Shown one piece after another: positions 16,467 through 24,393 of a stretch of 56,278 nt of DNA. The notes below the pieces were generated by a model. That model was given only the letters and a program-made list of their open reading frames with translations, was not told the origin of the DNA and ran no database searches. The stretch covers positions 1-56,278 of the forward strand of contig CALAST010000003.1 in assembly GCA_937889225.1 (NCBI GenBank), given 5' to 3'. The stretch is from an uncultured Lachnobacterium sp. (lineage in GTDB: Bacteria; Bacillota; Clostridia; Lachnospirales; Lachnospiraceae). How positions within the stretch are numbered: the first letter of the stretch is position 1; each line of letters starts with the position of its first letter. The position numbers and the translations under genes are program-made.

Positions 16467-16901
16467 ATGAAGATTAGGGGATTGTGTGAAAAGAATGTTA
16501 TTTATTTTGACAACATCGGGTACGGGTTAAGAAACTATAACAATGAAGTGGTAACATTAGAAGAAGCAGAAGCATATGATTTCTTTTCCCAAAAAATACA
16601 AACATATGGAAAAGAAAATGCATTTGTGGATTTTTATTTCTTCACGTTAGAGGAAGATGCAAAAGAAAAAGTAATGCAGATTTTGACAGAAGAGGAACTT
16701 GCATATTTGGAAAAAATGCGTCCGGTGCGAACGGAAACACAGTTAGTGTTCCGCTTGGAAGATACATTGCTTGGAATAATTATAAAATTAAATGCAAGAG
16801 AAATACTGTTTTCAACCATATATTTTCAGGGGGTGGAGGAGCGTAGTCCGGAAACTTATTGGGGAAATTATAAAAAAGAATATGTGAAATTTTATTTGTA
16901 A
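16467..16901 (+). CDS. Hypothetical protein, 144 residues
   Basis: I do not recognise this protein. AAGGAG (16455-16460) lies 6 bases before the ATG, and a clear terminator follows, so it is probably a real monocistronic gene. It has no signal peptide, no membrane segment and no cysteine pair; it looks like a soluble mixed alpha/beta protein with an acidic helical middle (EEAEAYDFFSQKIQTYG; LTEEELAYLEKM). Codon use resembles its neighbours. Confidence 0.7.
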   Translation: MKIRGLCEKNVIYFDNIGYGLRNYNNEVVTLEEAEAYDFFSQKIQTYGKENAFVDFYFFTLEEDAKEKVMQILTEEELAYLEKMRPVRTETQLVFRLEDTLLGIIIKLNAREILFSTIYFQGVEERSPETYWGNYKKEYVKFYL

Positions 16902-16920
16902 GTGTATATTTGCTGCAAGT

Positions 16921-16956
16921 AAGCCTGTTGCTCAGTTTTTGGGCAGCAGGCTTTTA
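16921..16956 (+). terminator. Intrinsic terminator
   Basis: AAGCCTGTTGC (16921-16931) pairs with GCAGCAGGCTT (about 16943-16953, one G-T pair), followed by TT. It overlaps a spurious short reading frame, which is a reason to reject that frame. Confidence 0.8.
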
Positions 16957-17190
16957 TGATCTTGAAAAAAAGTAAAAATACTTATCGTCAAAAAGTTATT
17001 GAAGTCTTTAAGAGATATGATAAACTAAAATTTATTCCGATATTGAAGATATTTAACGTGAGTTCGATAAAAATATGTAATAAAAGTTGGATAATAACAT
17101 GTGAAAAATACGATAACCACCCTACTTTTCAAGGGGAATAATGGCGAAAGGGAAATATAAAAGTAGAAAAGAGAGGATAGGAGAAAGCGT

Positions 17191-17874
17191 ATGAATCAGA
17201 CAGGAAACAAAATTTTAGGAATTATCACAGCATTAGCAGGGATTTTAATCATCATTTATATTTCATTTTTCACAACAGTTGTAAAAGACTCTTTCTTGCA
17301 TGAAACCAATCGGAAGCTGCATATTGCAGAGTATTTGCAGATGTCAGAAGAAGACTTAGATGCAGTTACGACTTCCATGGTGTCTTTTGTAATGGGAAAA
17401 CAGGATACTTTGCAGGTACAGGTTGAAATGGCAGGTGTAGAAAGAGGTTTTTTCAACGAAAAAGAAATTGTGCATATTGAGGATGTAAGAGATTTGATTA
17501 GCAACTTGCGTATTTTCATTACAGGATGTGGAATTGTTTTTCTTGCAGGAACTTTATATTTATGGAAGAAAAAGCAGTTGCCATATTTGGCAAAGGGGTA
17601 TTTTATCGGACTTTTGTTTGTGATTGTATTGGTAATGATAGTTAGCATTTTGGCAATTGCAGATATCACAACAGTAATTAATGGATTTCACTATCTGTTT
17701 TTTGACAATGACTTGTGGATTATGAATCCGGCAACGGATAAGGTTATCTATTTGTTTACAGAGGATATGTATCTGGATGCGATTATCCGTATTGGCGGAT
17801 GTTTGGGAGCGTTGCTTTTTGTAGCAACGGTAGGTGTTTTGGTTATTTTCAAGAAAAATAATAGAAAATTTTAA
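17191..17874 (+). CDS. TIGR01906/DUF1461 membrane protein, Lit-like lipoprotein transacylase
   Basis: A 227-residue integral membrane protein with four hydrophobic segments (about 8-30, 107-125, 133-160, 200-222) and a large extracytoplasmic loop after the first. It has the family landmarks FFNEKEIVHIEDVRDL (His95) and GFHYLFFDNDLWIMNP (His167). From memory, members of this family in Enterococcus and Bacillus are Lit, which moves an acyl chain intramolecularly to make lyso-form lipoproteins, with two essential histidines in these same contexts. The window encodes several lipoprotein-like substrates. No operon partner. A ribosome site (AGGAGA) precedes the ATG. Family call is firm; the enzymatic role is inferred. 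Confidence 0.7.
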   Translation: MNQTGNKILGIITALAGILIIIYISFFTTVVKDSFLHETNRKLHIAEYLQMSEEDLDAVTTSMVSFVMGKQDTLQVQVEMAGVERGFFNEKEIVHIEDVRDLISNLRIFITGCGIVFLAGTLYLWKKKQLPYLAKGYFIGLLFVIVLVMIVSILAIADITTVINGFHYLFFDNDLWIMNPATDKVIYLFTEDMYLDAIIRIGGCLGALLFVATVGVLVIFKKNNRKF

Positions 17875-17974
17875 TCAGACAAAAATATGTTTTGAAATTG
17901 TATCAAGTATACAAAAAAGCAAGAAAAAATATAAAAAAATTATGCAATTTTGATAGAAAAAACATAAAATATAC

Positions 17975-18003
17975 TTGGAAAATTTACCAATATTGATTAT
18001 AAT
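17975..18003 (+). promoter_or_regulatory. Promoter of the acidic-tailed GH13 gene
   Basis: TTGGAA (17975-17980), 17-base spacer, TATAAT (17998-18003). Confidence 0.65.
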
Positions 18004-18038
18004 ATACCTAAGAAACAAAGAAAGCAGGTAATGAAGAA

Positions 18039-19997
18039 ATGGCTTGGTATGATGAGGCAGTATTTTATCACATTTATCCTTTAGGATTGAGCGGGGCACC
18101 GAAACACAATGCATATGAAGCACCCGTACACAGACTGAGGGATATGAAAGAATGGATTGGACATGTAAAGGAAATCGGATGTAATGCAATTTACATTGGA
18201 CCGTTGTTTGAATCCGTTGGACATGGTTATGAAACTACCGATTATAAAAAATTGGACAGCCGTTTAGGAGACAATGAAGATTTAAAAGATTTTGTGGCAA
18301 CTTGCCATAGTCAGGGAATCCGCGTAATTTTTGACGGTGTATTTAACCACACGGGACGTGACTTTTTCGCTTTTTCCGATATTCGTGAAAACCGCGAAAA
18401 TTCATGCTACAAAGATTGGTATTGTAATGTAAACTTCTGGGGAAATACCGAATATAACGATGGATTTTCTTATGAAAACTGGGGCGGATACAACCTTTTG
18501 GCAAAATTAAATCAGCACAATCCGGCAGTAAGAGATTATATTTGTGATGTCATTCGTTTCTGGGTAAGTGAATTTGATGTAGACGGTATTCGTTTGGATG
18601 CAGCAGATGTTATGGATTTTTCCTATATGCAGGCACTTCGTCAGGTTGCAAATGAAGTAAAACCGGATTTCTGGCTGATGGGTGAAGTTATTCACGGAGA
18701 TTATACAAGATGGGCAAATGACAATACGCTTCATGCGGTAACGAATTATCAGTTGCATAAGGCGTTATATTCCGGCCATAATGACCATAACTATTTTGAA
18801 ATTGCCCATACAGTGAAACGTCTTTATGAAATGGGACAAGGCAGATTACAACTTTATAATTTTACAGATAATCATGACGTAGAACGTATTTATACAAAAT
18901 TGCAAAATAAAGCACATTTTGCACCGGTGCATATTTTAACTTATACATTACCGGGTGTTCCTTCTATTTATTATGGTTCTGAATTTGGTATTGAAGGAAG
19001 AAAAGAGCAATGGTCTGATGATTCGTTAAGACCATATCTGAATTTAGCAGATTTTAAAGATGCAAAAGAAAATAATCCTTGCACAAAAGTGATTTCACAG
19101 TTAGGAAAGGTTCGTCAGCGTGTAAAAGCCTTATCGTATGGTGATTACAGAGAATTATTGCTTACAAACAGACAATATGCATTTTCTCGTAATTTTGAAG
19201 GCTCAAGCGTTGTTGTAACAGTAAACAATGATGACAGCGATTATGTAATGACACTTCCGGCTGGAAATGTGGCAGAATATATTGGGGCATTATCCGGACA
19301 AAGAGTATCTGTGGTAAATGGCAATATCGTAGTAAATGTAAAAGCAAACTATGGCGATATTTGGGTTCCATATGAAGAATATATGTGGGCTTGTGAAGAA
19401 GAAAACAAACAAAATGCTGCTAACCTGGAAGATATGAATACAGATGCACAAAATGAAAATACAGAAAACGAAGTTGCAGAAGTTTCAGATGAAATATTTG
19501 AAGCCGAAATAGAAGGTGTTGCAGAATTAGAAATTTCTGATGATGGAGAAGAAGATGGAAATACAGAAGAAAATGCCATGACAGAAGAACAAGTAGCAAG
19601 CATTGACAACCTTGTAGAAGACGAAAGTTTCTTCGTAGACGAAGATGAGGTTGTGGAAGATGATGATGCAAAAGAAAGCGACACAGAAGAATATGAGGAA
19701 GAAGCTGAAGCAGCAGAAGAATCACATACAGAAAATGCAGATAACTCACAAATGGAAGCTGTTGTTGCAAAAGAAACTGTTGCAGAGGAAAAAGAACAAC
19801 AAGTGTCAGGACCTACCGCTATGGAGCTTGCAAAAGCTGCATACGAAAAAGCATTCGAAGAAGGCAGAATTGCAGGGCTTCAAGAAGCGATTATTGCACG
19901 CATGGAACGTAATGGCTATGTGACAGACCAGATGCGTAATGATGTATACAACCAGACACATATTCTATCACTCATTAACTGGATAAAGAGTTTTTAA
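18039..19997 (+). CDS. GH13 alpha-glucosidase/amylase-like enzyme with long acidic linker and C-terminal helical tail
   Basis: The first ~445 residues form a GH13 barrel: FDGVFNHTG, DGIRLDAADV with nucleophile Asp187, LMGEVIHG with acid/base Glu216, and FTDNHDVER with Asp280, followed by a small beta domain. This resembles intracellular maltodextrin glucosidases. Residues about 450-587 are unlike an enzyme domain: Glu/Asp-rich low-complexity sequence with few basic residues, encoded by a purine-rich stretch. The last ~60 residues are a helical segment (MELAKAAYEKAFEEGRIAGL...). Neither extension is needed for catalysis. No signal peptide. The acidic tract may give solubility, a binding surface or localisation. 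Confidence 0.85.
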   Translation: MAWYDEAVFYHIYPLGLSGAPKHNAYEAPVHRLRDMKEWIGHVKEIGCNAIYIGPLFESVGHGYETTDYKKLDSRLGDNEDLKDFVATCHSQGIRVIFDGVFNHTGRDFFAFSDIRENRENSCYKDWYCNVNFWGNTEYNDGFSYENWGGYNLLAKLNQHNPAVRDYICDVIRFWVSEFDVDGIRLDAADVMDFSYMQALRQVANEVKPDFWLMGEVIHGDYTRWANDNTLHAVTNYQLHKALYSGHNDHNYFEIAHTVKRLYEMGQGRLQLYNFTDNHDVERIYTKLQNKAHFAPVHILTYTLPGVPSIYYGSEFGIEGRKEQWSDDSLRPYLNLADFKDAKENNPCTKVISQLGKVRQRVKALSYGDYRELLLTNRQYAFSRNFEGSSVVVTVNNDDSDYVMTLPAGNVAEYIGALSGQRVSVVNGNIVVNVKANYGDIWVPYEEYMWACEEENKQNAANLEDMNTDAQNENTENEVAEVSDEIFEAEIEGVAELEISDDGEEDGNTEENAMTEEQVASIDNLVEDESFFVDEDEVVEDDDAKESDTEEYEEEAEAAEESHTENADNSQMEAVVAKETVAEEKEQQVSGPTAMELAKAAYEKAFEEGRIAGLQEAIIARMERNGYVTDQMRNDVYNQTHILSLINWIKSF

Positions 19998-20055
19998 TTA
20001 TTTATGAATGTGTGATGATAAAGAAAGTTTGAAAAAGTTGTAAGTGTAGAAGAAA

Positions 20056-20096
20056 AACAGGAAGATACTTCGAAAGTTTAAAAGTATCTTCCTGTT
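20056..20096. terminator. Bidirectional terminator between GH13 gene and argG
   Basis: Perfect 15-bp arms, 20056-20070 and 20082-20096 (core GGAAGATACTT / AAGTATCTTCC), loop of 11, between convergent genes. Confidence 0.85.
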
Positions 20097-20115
20097 AATT
20101 ATTTGTTATCCGTTT

Positions 20116-21336
20116 TTATTTATTCTGTTCAGCTTCCTGTAATTTCATTGCACGAACTTTGAGTGGAAGTCCGAATAATGTAATGAAACCATCTGCATCA
20201 TGGTGGTCATACATATCACCTGTTGTGAAGCTTGCAAGAGACTCATTGTAAAGGGAGTATGGAGAAGTTGTTCCGGCTTTAATGATATTTCCTTTGTAAA
20301 GTTTGAATTTTACTTCACCTGTTACATATTCCTGTGTAGAGGTAATAAATGCCTGAACTGCTTCACGAAGTGGTGTGAACCATTTTCCTTCATAAACAAT
20401 CTGAGCCATTTTGTTGCCCATATCTTTTTTCACTTCCATAGTAGCACGGTCAAGAATTAATTCTTCTAACTGTTTCTGTGCTTCCATAAGGATAGTTCCA
20501 CCAGGTGTTTCATATACACCACGGGATTTCATACCAACAACACGGTTTTCTACGATATCTACGATACCAATACCATGTTTTCCACCAAGTGCGTTTAATT
20601 CACGGATGATGTCAGCAACTTTCATTTCTTTGCCGTTTACTGTCTTTGGAACACCTTTTTCAAATGTCATGGTTACATATTCGCCTTCATCCGGAGCTTT
20701 TTCAGGAGAAACGCCAAGTACGAGTAAGTGGTCGTAGTTTGGTTCCTGTGCCGGGTCTTCTAATTCTAAGCCTTCATGGCTGATGTGCCAAAGGTTACGG
20801 TCACGGCTGTAGCTGGAGTTTGTAGAGAATGGAAGGTCAATACCGTGTGCTTTGCAGTATTCAATTTCTTCTTCACGAGACTGCATTCCCCATGTATCAA
20901 GTCTCCATGGAGCGATGATTTTTAAGTCCGGAGCTAATGCTTTGATAGTAAGTTCGAAACGAATCTGGTCATTTCCTTTACCGGTTGCACCGTGGCAGAT
21001 AGCAGTAGCACCTTCTTTTCTTGCGATTTCTACTAATCTTTTTGCGATTCCCGGACGAGCCATGGATGTTCCGAGTAAATATTTGTTTTCGTATACAGCA
21101 CCGGCCTGTACGCATGGGATGATATAGTCTTCACAGAATTCATCTGTGATATCTTCGATATAAAGTTTGGTAGCACCGGATAATTTTGCTCTTTCATCCA
21201 GTCCGTCTAATTCTTCACCCTGTCCGCAGTCGATACAGCAGCAGATAACTTCATAATCATAATTTTCCTTTAACCAAGGGATAATAGCGGTAGTATCAAG
21301 ACCACCTGAATACGCTAATACAACTTTTTCTTTCAT
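20116..21336 (-). CDS. argG: Argininosuccinate synthase
   Basis: Joins citrulline and aspartate with ATP to make argininosuccinate, the penultimate step of arginine synthesis. The N-terminal P-loop-like motif AYSGGLDTT (about 8-16) is the ATP pyrophosphatase signature; GATGKGNDQIRFE and SYSRDRNLWHIS are further ASS signatures. The 406-residue length is normal. AAAGGAAA precedes the start. It is transcribed away from argC and shares a regulatory region with ArgR-like boxes. No argH is beside it, so argininosuccinate lyase is encoded elsewhere. Confidence 0.95.
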   Translation of the reverse strand: MKEKVVLAYSGGLDTTAIIPWLKENYDYEVICCCIDCGQGEELDGLDERAKLSGATKLYIEDITDEFCEDYIIPCVQAGAVYENKYLLGTSMARPGIAKRLVEIARKEGATAICHGATGKGNDQIRFELTIKALAPDLKIIAPWRLDTWGMQSREEEIEYCKAHGIDLPFSTNSSYSRDRNLWHISHEGLELEDPAQEPNYDHLLVLGVSPEKAPDEGEYVTMTFEKGVPKTVNGKEMKVADIIRELNALGGKHGIGIVDIVENRVVGMKSRGVYETPGGTILMEAQKQLEELILDRATMEVKKDMGNKMAQIVYEGKWFTPLREAVQAFITSTQEYVTGEVKFKLYKGNIIKAGTTSPYSLYNESLASFTTGDMYDHHDADGFITLFGLPLKVRAMKLQEAEQNK

Positions 21337-21371
21337 AACTTAGCATTTCCTTTCGATATGTAAAATTTCAG

Positions 21372-21420
21372 TAACTATTCAATAGGTCTGTGTATTGACG
21401 ATAAAAACGATGAATAGTTA
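21372..21420. repeat. 10-bp inverted repeat in the argG leader
   Basis: TAACTATTCA (21372-21381) and TGAATAGTTA (21411-21420), 29-base spacing, lie in the argG 5' untranslated region downstream of its predicted start point. TGAATA is also an ArgR-like half-site, so either an RNA hairpin or an operator is possible. Confidence 0.5.
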
Positions 21421-21445
21421 TGTACTCAAAATTAATAATGACTAT

Positions 21446-21474
21446 ACTATACACCTGTATCTTTAGAAATGCAA
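21446..21474 (-). promoter_or_regulatory. Promoter of argG
   Basis: On the minus strand: TTGCAT (complement of 21469-21474), 17-base spacer, TATAGT (complement of 21446-21451). Transcription would start near 21439. Confidence 0.65.
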
Positions 21475-21482
21475 GGGAAAAA

Positions 21483-21561
21483 ATATACAAAATATTAAGA
21501 AAAAATGTATAAATATACGACAAAACATAAAAATATACACAAAAAATGAATAAATATACAA
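21483..21561. promoter_or_regulatory. Array of ArgR/AhrC-like boxes between argG and argC
   Basis: The motif ATATAC recurs at 21483, 21513, 21533 and 21554, the last three spaced by 20 and 21 bases, about two helical turns. Full near-palindromes are ATGTATAAATATACGA (21505-21520) and ATGAATAAATATACAA (21546-21561), with a weaker ACATAAAAATATACAC (21525-21540). This agrees with the TGNATWWWWATNCA style of Firmicute arginine boxes. It lies upstream of both divergent promoters. Confidence 0.65.
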
Positions 21562-21658
21562 TAAATATAAAAAAGGGGCTTTACGAATCCAAAAAGGTGT
21601 ACTATTATATTAGGAAGTCGGTCGTAATTGGACCGGACGTTTATAAGTTTTGTTACAA

Positions 21659-21686
21659 TTGTTAAAAAGTAGAGCTATAGTATGAT
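21659..21686 (+). promoter_or_regulatory. Putative promoter of the argC operon
   Basis: TTGTTA (21659-21664), 16-base spacer, TATGAT (21681-21686), about 48 bases before the argC start. Confidence 0.45.
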
Positions 21687-21734
21687 AATTATGAAGATAT
21701 GAAACGATTCGTATCTGGGACAAGAGGAGCAAGT

Positions 21735-22790
21735 ATGATAAAAGCAGGAATTATCGGAGCAACCGGATATGCAGGTGCAGAACTGGTGCGTATTTTATGG
21801 AATCACAAAGAAGTAGAAATTGTATGGTATGGTTCAAGAAGTTATGTAGACAAAGCATATGCATCTGTGTACAACAATATGTTTACACTGGTAGATGCAA
21901 AATGTTTAGATGACAATATCGAAGAACTGGCAAGTCAGGTAGACGTTATTTTCACCGCAACTCCACAGGGATTTTTAGCAGGTGTTTTAACAGAAGAAAT
22001 CTTAAGTAAAGTAAAAGTGATTGACTTAAGTGCTGATTATCGTATCAAGGATGTATCTGTATATGAAAAATGGTATGGAATTGAGCATAAGAGTCCACAA
22101 TTTATCCAAGAAGCTGTATATGGACTTTGTGAAATTAATCGTGACAAGATAAAAGGAAAACGTTTGGTAGCAAATCCGGGCTGTTATACCACATGTTCTA
22201 TTTTAACTGCATATCCGCTTGTAAAAGAAGGCTTGATTGATGCAAATACCTTAATTGTGGATGCAAAATCCGGTACTTCCGGGGCCGGACGTGGTGCAAA
22301 ACTTCCGAATTTGTTTTGTGAAGTAAATGAAAATATGAAAGCATATGGCGTAGCTTCTCACAGACACACACCGGAAATTGAAGAACAGTTAGGCTATGCA
22401 GCAGGAGAAGAAATCGTAATCAATTTCACACCACATCTTGTACCGATGAATCGTGGTATTTTGGCTACAGAATATGCTTCCTTAAAGAAAAAAGAAGATG
22501 GAACATATCCAACTTATGAAGAAATCAAGGCAGTATATGATAAATACTATAAAGATGAACCATTTGTGCGTGTACTTGAAAAAGGAAATTGTCCGGAAAC
22601 AAAATGGGTAGAAGGCAGTAACTTTGTAGATATCAACTTTGTGATTGATGAACGTACTGGACGTATTATTATGATGGGGGCAATTGACAATCTGGTAAAA
22701 GGTGCAGCAGGTCAGGCAGTTCAGAATATGAATCTGCTCTTTGGATTTGAAGAAACAGAAGGACTTATGATGGTTCCGATGTTCCCATAG
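21735..22790 (+). CDS. argC: N-acetyl-gamma-glutamyl-phosphate reductase
   Basis: NADPH-dependent reduction of N-acetylglutamyl-phosphate to the semialdehyde, third step of arginine synthesis. The Rossmann motif is GIIGATGYAGAELVR at the N-terminus, and the active-site Cys150 sits in NPGCYTT. The 351 residues are normal. An in-frame ATG at 21699 would add 12 residues, but GAGGAG (21724-21729) positions ATG 21735, and the resulting MIKAGIIGATG start is canonical. First gene of argC-GNAT-argB-argD, downstream of the ArgR-like array. Confidence 0.95.
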   Translation: MIKAGIIGATGYAGAELVRILWNHKEVEIVWYGSRSYVDKAYASVYNNMFTLVDAKCLDDNIEELASQVDVIFTATPQGFLAGVLTEEILSKVKVIDLSADYRIKDVSVYEKWYGIEHKSPQFIQEAVYGLCEINRDKIKGKRLVANPGCYTTCSILTAYPLVKEGLIDANTLIVDAKSGTSGAGRGAKLPNLFCEVNENMKAYGVASHRHTPEIEEQLGYAAGEEIVINFTPHLVPMNRGILATEYASLKKKEDGTYPTYEEIKAVYDKYYKDEPFVRVLEKGNCPETKWVEGSNFVDINFVIDERTGRIIMMGAIDNLVKGAAGQAVQNMNLLFGFEETEGLMMVPMFP

Positions 22791-22928
22791 TGGAAAACAG
22801 CTGTGAGAAAAAGCTAAAATAAATACGATTATTTATAATAAAAAAATGTTTAAGAAAATGGAACGTAAATCCTGCTGTATTTATGTAGCAGGTAGTTCAT
22901 GATAAAGTAAGGATAAGAGAGAAAAATT

Positions 22929-23396
22929 ATGAGCAATCAGGAAACAGTAACTTTACGTGAAATGCAGTTGGAAGACTATGAACAGGTTTATAAGTTATGG
23001 CTTACCATTGATGGTTTTGGAATCCGAAGTATTGATGACTCCTATGAAGGCGTGGAACGCTTTTTAAAGAGAAATCCAACTACTAGTGTGGTTGCAGAAA
23101 TAAATGGGCGTATTGTTGGTTCCATTCTCTGCGGACATGATGGCAGACGAGGCTGTTTTTATCATGTGTGTGTACATAAAGATTACCGCAAACGCGGCAT
23201 TGGAAAATCCATGGCAGTTTTTTGTATGAAAGCATTGCAGAAAGAAAAAATAAATAAAGTTTCATTAATTGCATTTAAAACAAATGAAGTTGGAAATCGT
23301 TTCTGGAAAGGGGAACATTGGACGTTCCGCGAAGATTTAAACTATTACGATTTTTCTTTAAATGATGAGAATATAACCAGATTTAATAAAGGATAA
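22929..23396 (+). CDS. GNAT acetyltransferase inside the arginine operon (YpeA-like)
   Basis: A 155-residue GCN5-type N-acetyltransferase. The acetyl-CoA-binding core is VCVHKDYRKRGIGKSMAV (about 78-95, the R-x2-G-x-G/A loop being YRKRGIG), preceded by beta-strands with VVAEINGRIVGSILCG. From memory it resembles E. coli YpeA. It sits between argC and argB in the place where related operons often carry argJ (ornithine acetyltransferase/NAGS), which is missing in this window. N-acetylglutamate synthase activity is a reasonable hypothesis, but the sequence is not ArgA-like by itself. It could instead be an unrelated acetyltransferase carried in the operon. Confidence 0.8.
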   Translation: MSNQETVTLREMQLEDYEQVYKLWLTIDGFGIRSIDDSYEGVERFLKRNPTTSVVAEINGRIVGSILCGHDGRRGCFYHVCVHKDYRKRGIGKSMAVFCMKALQKEKINKVSLIAFKTNEVGNRFWKGEHWTFREDLNYYDFSLNDENITRFNKG

Positions 23397-23410
23397 GAAA
23401 AGAGGCAAAC

Positions 23411-24310
23411 ATGACAGAAGAATACATGAAAAAATTACAAGATAAGGCAAACGTATTAATTGAAGCACTTCCATATATCCAGAGATTTAACCGCAAAATT
23501 ATCGTAGTAAAATATGGTGGTTCTGCAATGGTAGATGAAAAACTCAAAAAACAGGTGATTCAAGACGTTACTTTATTAAAATTAGTTGGATTTAAGCCGG
23601 TTATCGTGCATGGCGGTGGAAAAGAAATCAGTAAATGGGTAAAGCTCACAGGAAAAGAACCGGAATTTGTAAACGGACTCCGCAAAACAGATGCAGAGAC
23701 AATGGAAATTGCAGAAATGGTCTTGAATAAAGTAAATAAATCACTTGTTCAGCTAGTGGAAGGATTAGGCGTAAAAGCAATTGGTATCAGCGGACAAGAT
23801 GGCGGTTTATTGAAAGTAAAGAAAAAACTCATAGACGGACAAGACATTGGGTTTGTAGGTGAAGTAACAAATGTAAAGACACGCATTATTTACGATATGT
23901 TAGAAAAAGATTTTCTTCCAATTATTTGCCCAATTGGTATGGATGAGAATTTCCAGAGTTATAATATTAATGCAGACGATGCTGCATGTGCGATTGCGAC
24001 AGCTCTTTGTGCAGAAAAATTAGCATTTTTAACAGATATTGCAGGCGTATATCAGAATCCGGAAGACCCGACTACTTTGATTTCCGAACTTTCTTTAGGC
24101 GAAGCTAGAGAATTGATTAAATCCGGATTTATCGGAGGTGGTATGCTTCCAAAATTAAATAATTGCATTGATGCCATTGAAAATGGCGTTTCCCGTGTAC
24201 ATATTTTAGATGGAAGAATTGCACATTGCTTATTGCTTGAAATTTTTACAAAAGACGGTATTGGAACAGCGATAATTTCGGATGATTCTAAATTTCCAAT
24301 CCATTATTAA
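23411..24310 (+). CDS. argB: Acetylglutamate kinase
   Basis: Phosphorylates N-acetylglutamate using ATP; the second and usually feedback-controlled step. Amino-acid-kinase fold: IVVKYGGSAM (about 30-39), VIVHGGGKEIS (about 64-74) and GFIGGGMLPKL near residues 240-250. At 299 residues it includes an N-terminal helix (about 1-25), which in arginine-sensitive hexameric enzymes mediates oligomerisation, so feedback inhibition by arginine is plausible. It follows the GNAT gene by 14 bases. Confidence 0.95.
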   Translation: MTEEYMKKLQDKANVLIEALPYIQRFNRKIIVVKYGGSAMVDEKLKKQVIQDVTLLKLVGFKPVIVHGGGKEISKWVKLTGKEPEFVNGLRKTDAETMEIAEMVLNKVNKSLVQLVEGLGVKAIGISGQDGGLLKVKKKLIDGQDIGFVGEVTNVKTRIIYDMLEKDFLPIICPIGMDENFQSYNINADDAACAIATALCAEKLAFLTDIAGVYQNPEDPTTLISELSLGEARELIKSGFIGGGMLPKLNNCIDAIENGVSRVHILDGRIAHCLLLEIFTKDGIGTAIISDDSKFPIHY

Positions 24311-24320
24311 TGCTATGAGC

Positions 24321-24350
24321 AAGCAGCAAGGCGGATTGCGAATATCCGCT
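24321..24350 (+). repeat. 30-base intergenic hairpin repeat, copy 2
   Basis: 28 of 30 bases match 15460-15489, including the 20-base core GCGGATTGCGAATATCCGCT (24331-24350). It lies between argB and argD with no T-run, so it is not an obvious terminator. Confidence 0.7.
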
Positions 24351-24393
24351 TGACGAGTCATTCTTGAAATTCATGACAGAAAGAAGGCATAAA

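Noticed and set aside
16956..17141. 61-residue open frame after the 144-residue unknown gene
   Set aside because: It begins inside the T-run of a terminator, has no ribosome site and no family resemblance.
21601..21650. Riboswitch or T-box in the argC leader because of the GGTC/GGACC stem
   Set aside because: The stem is only about five pairs, precedes the likely promoter and matches no known RNA class.
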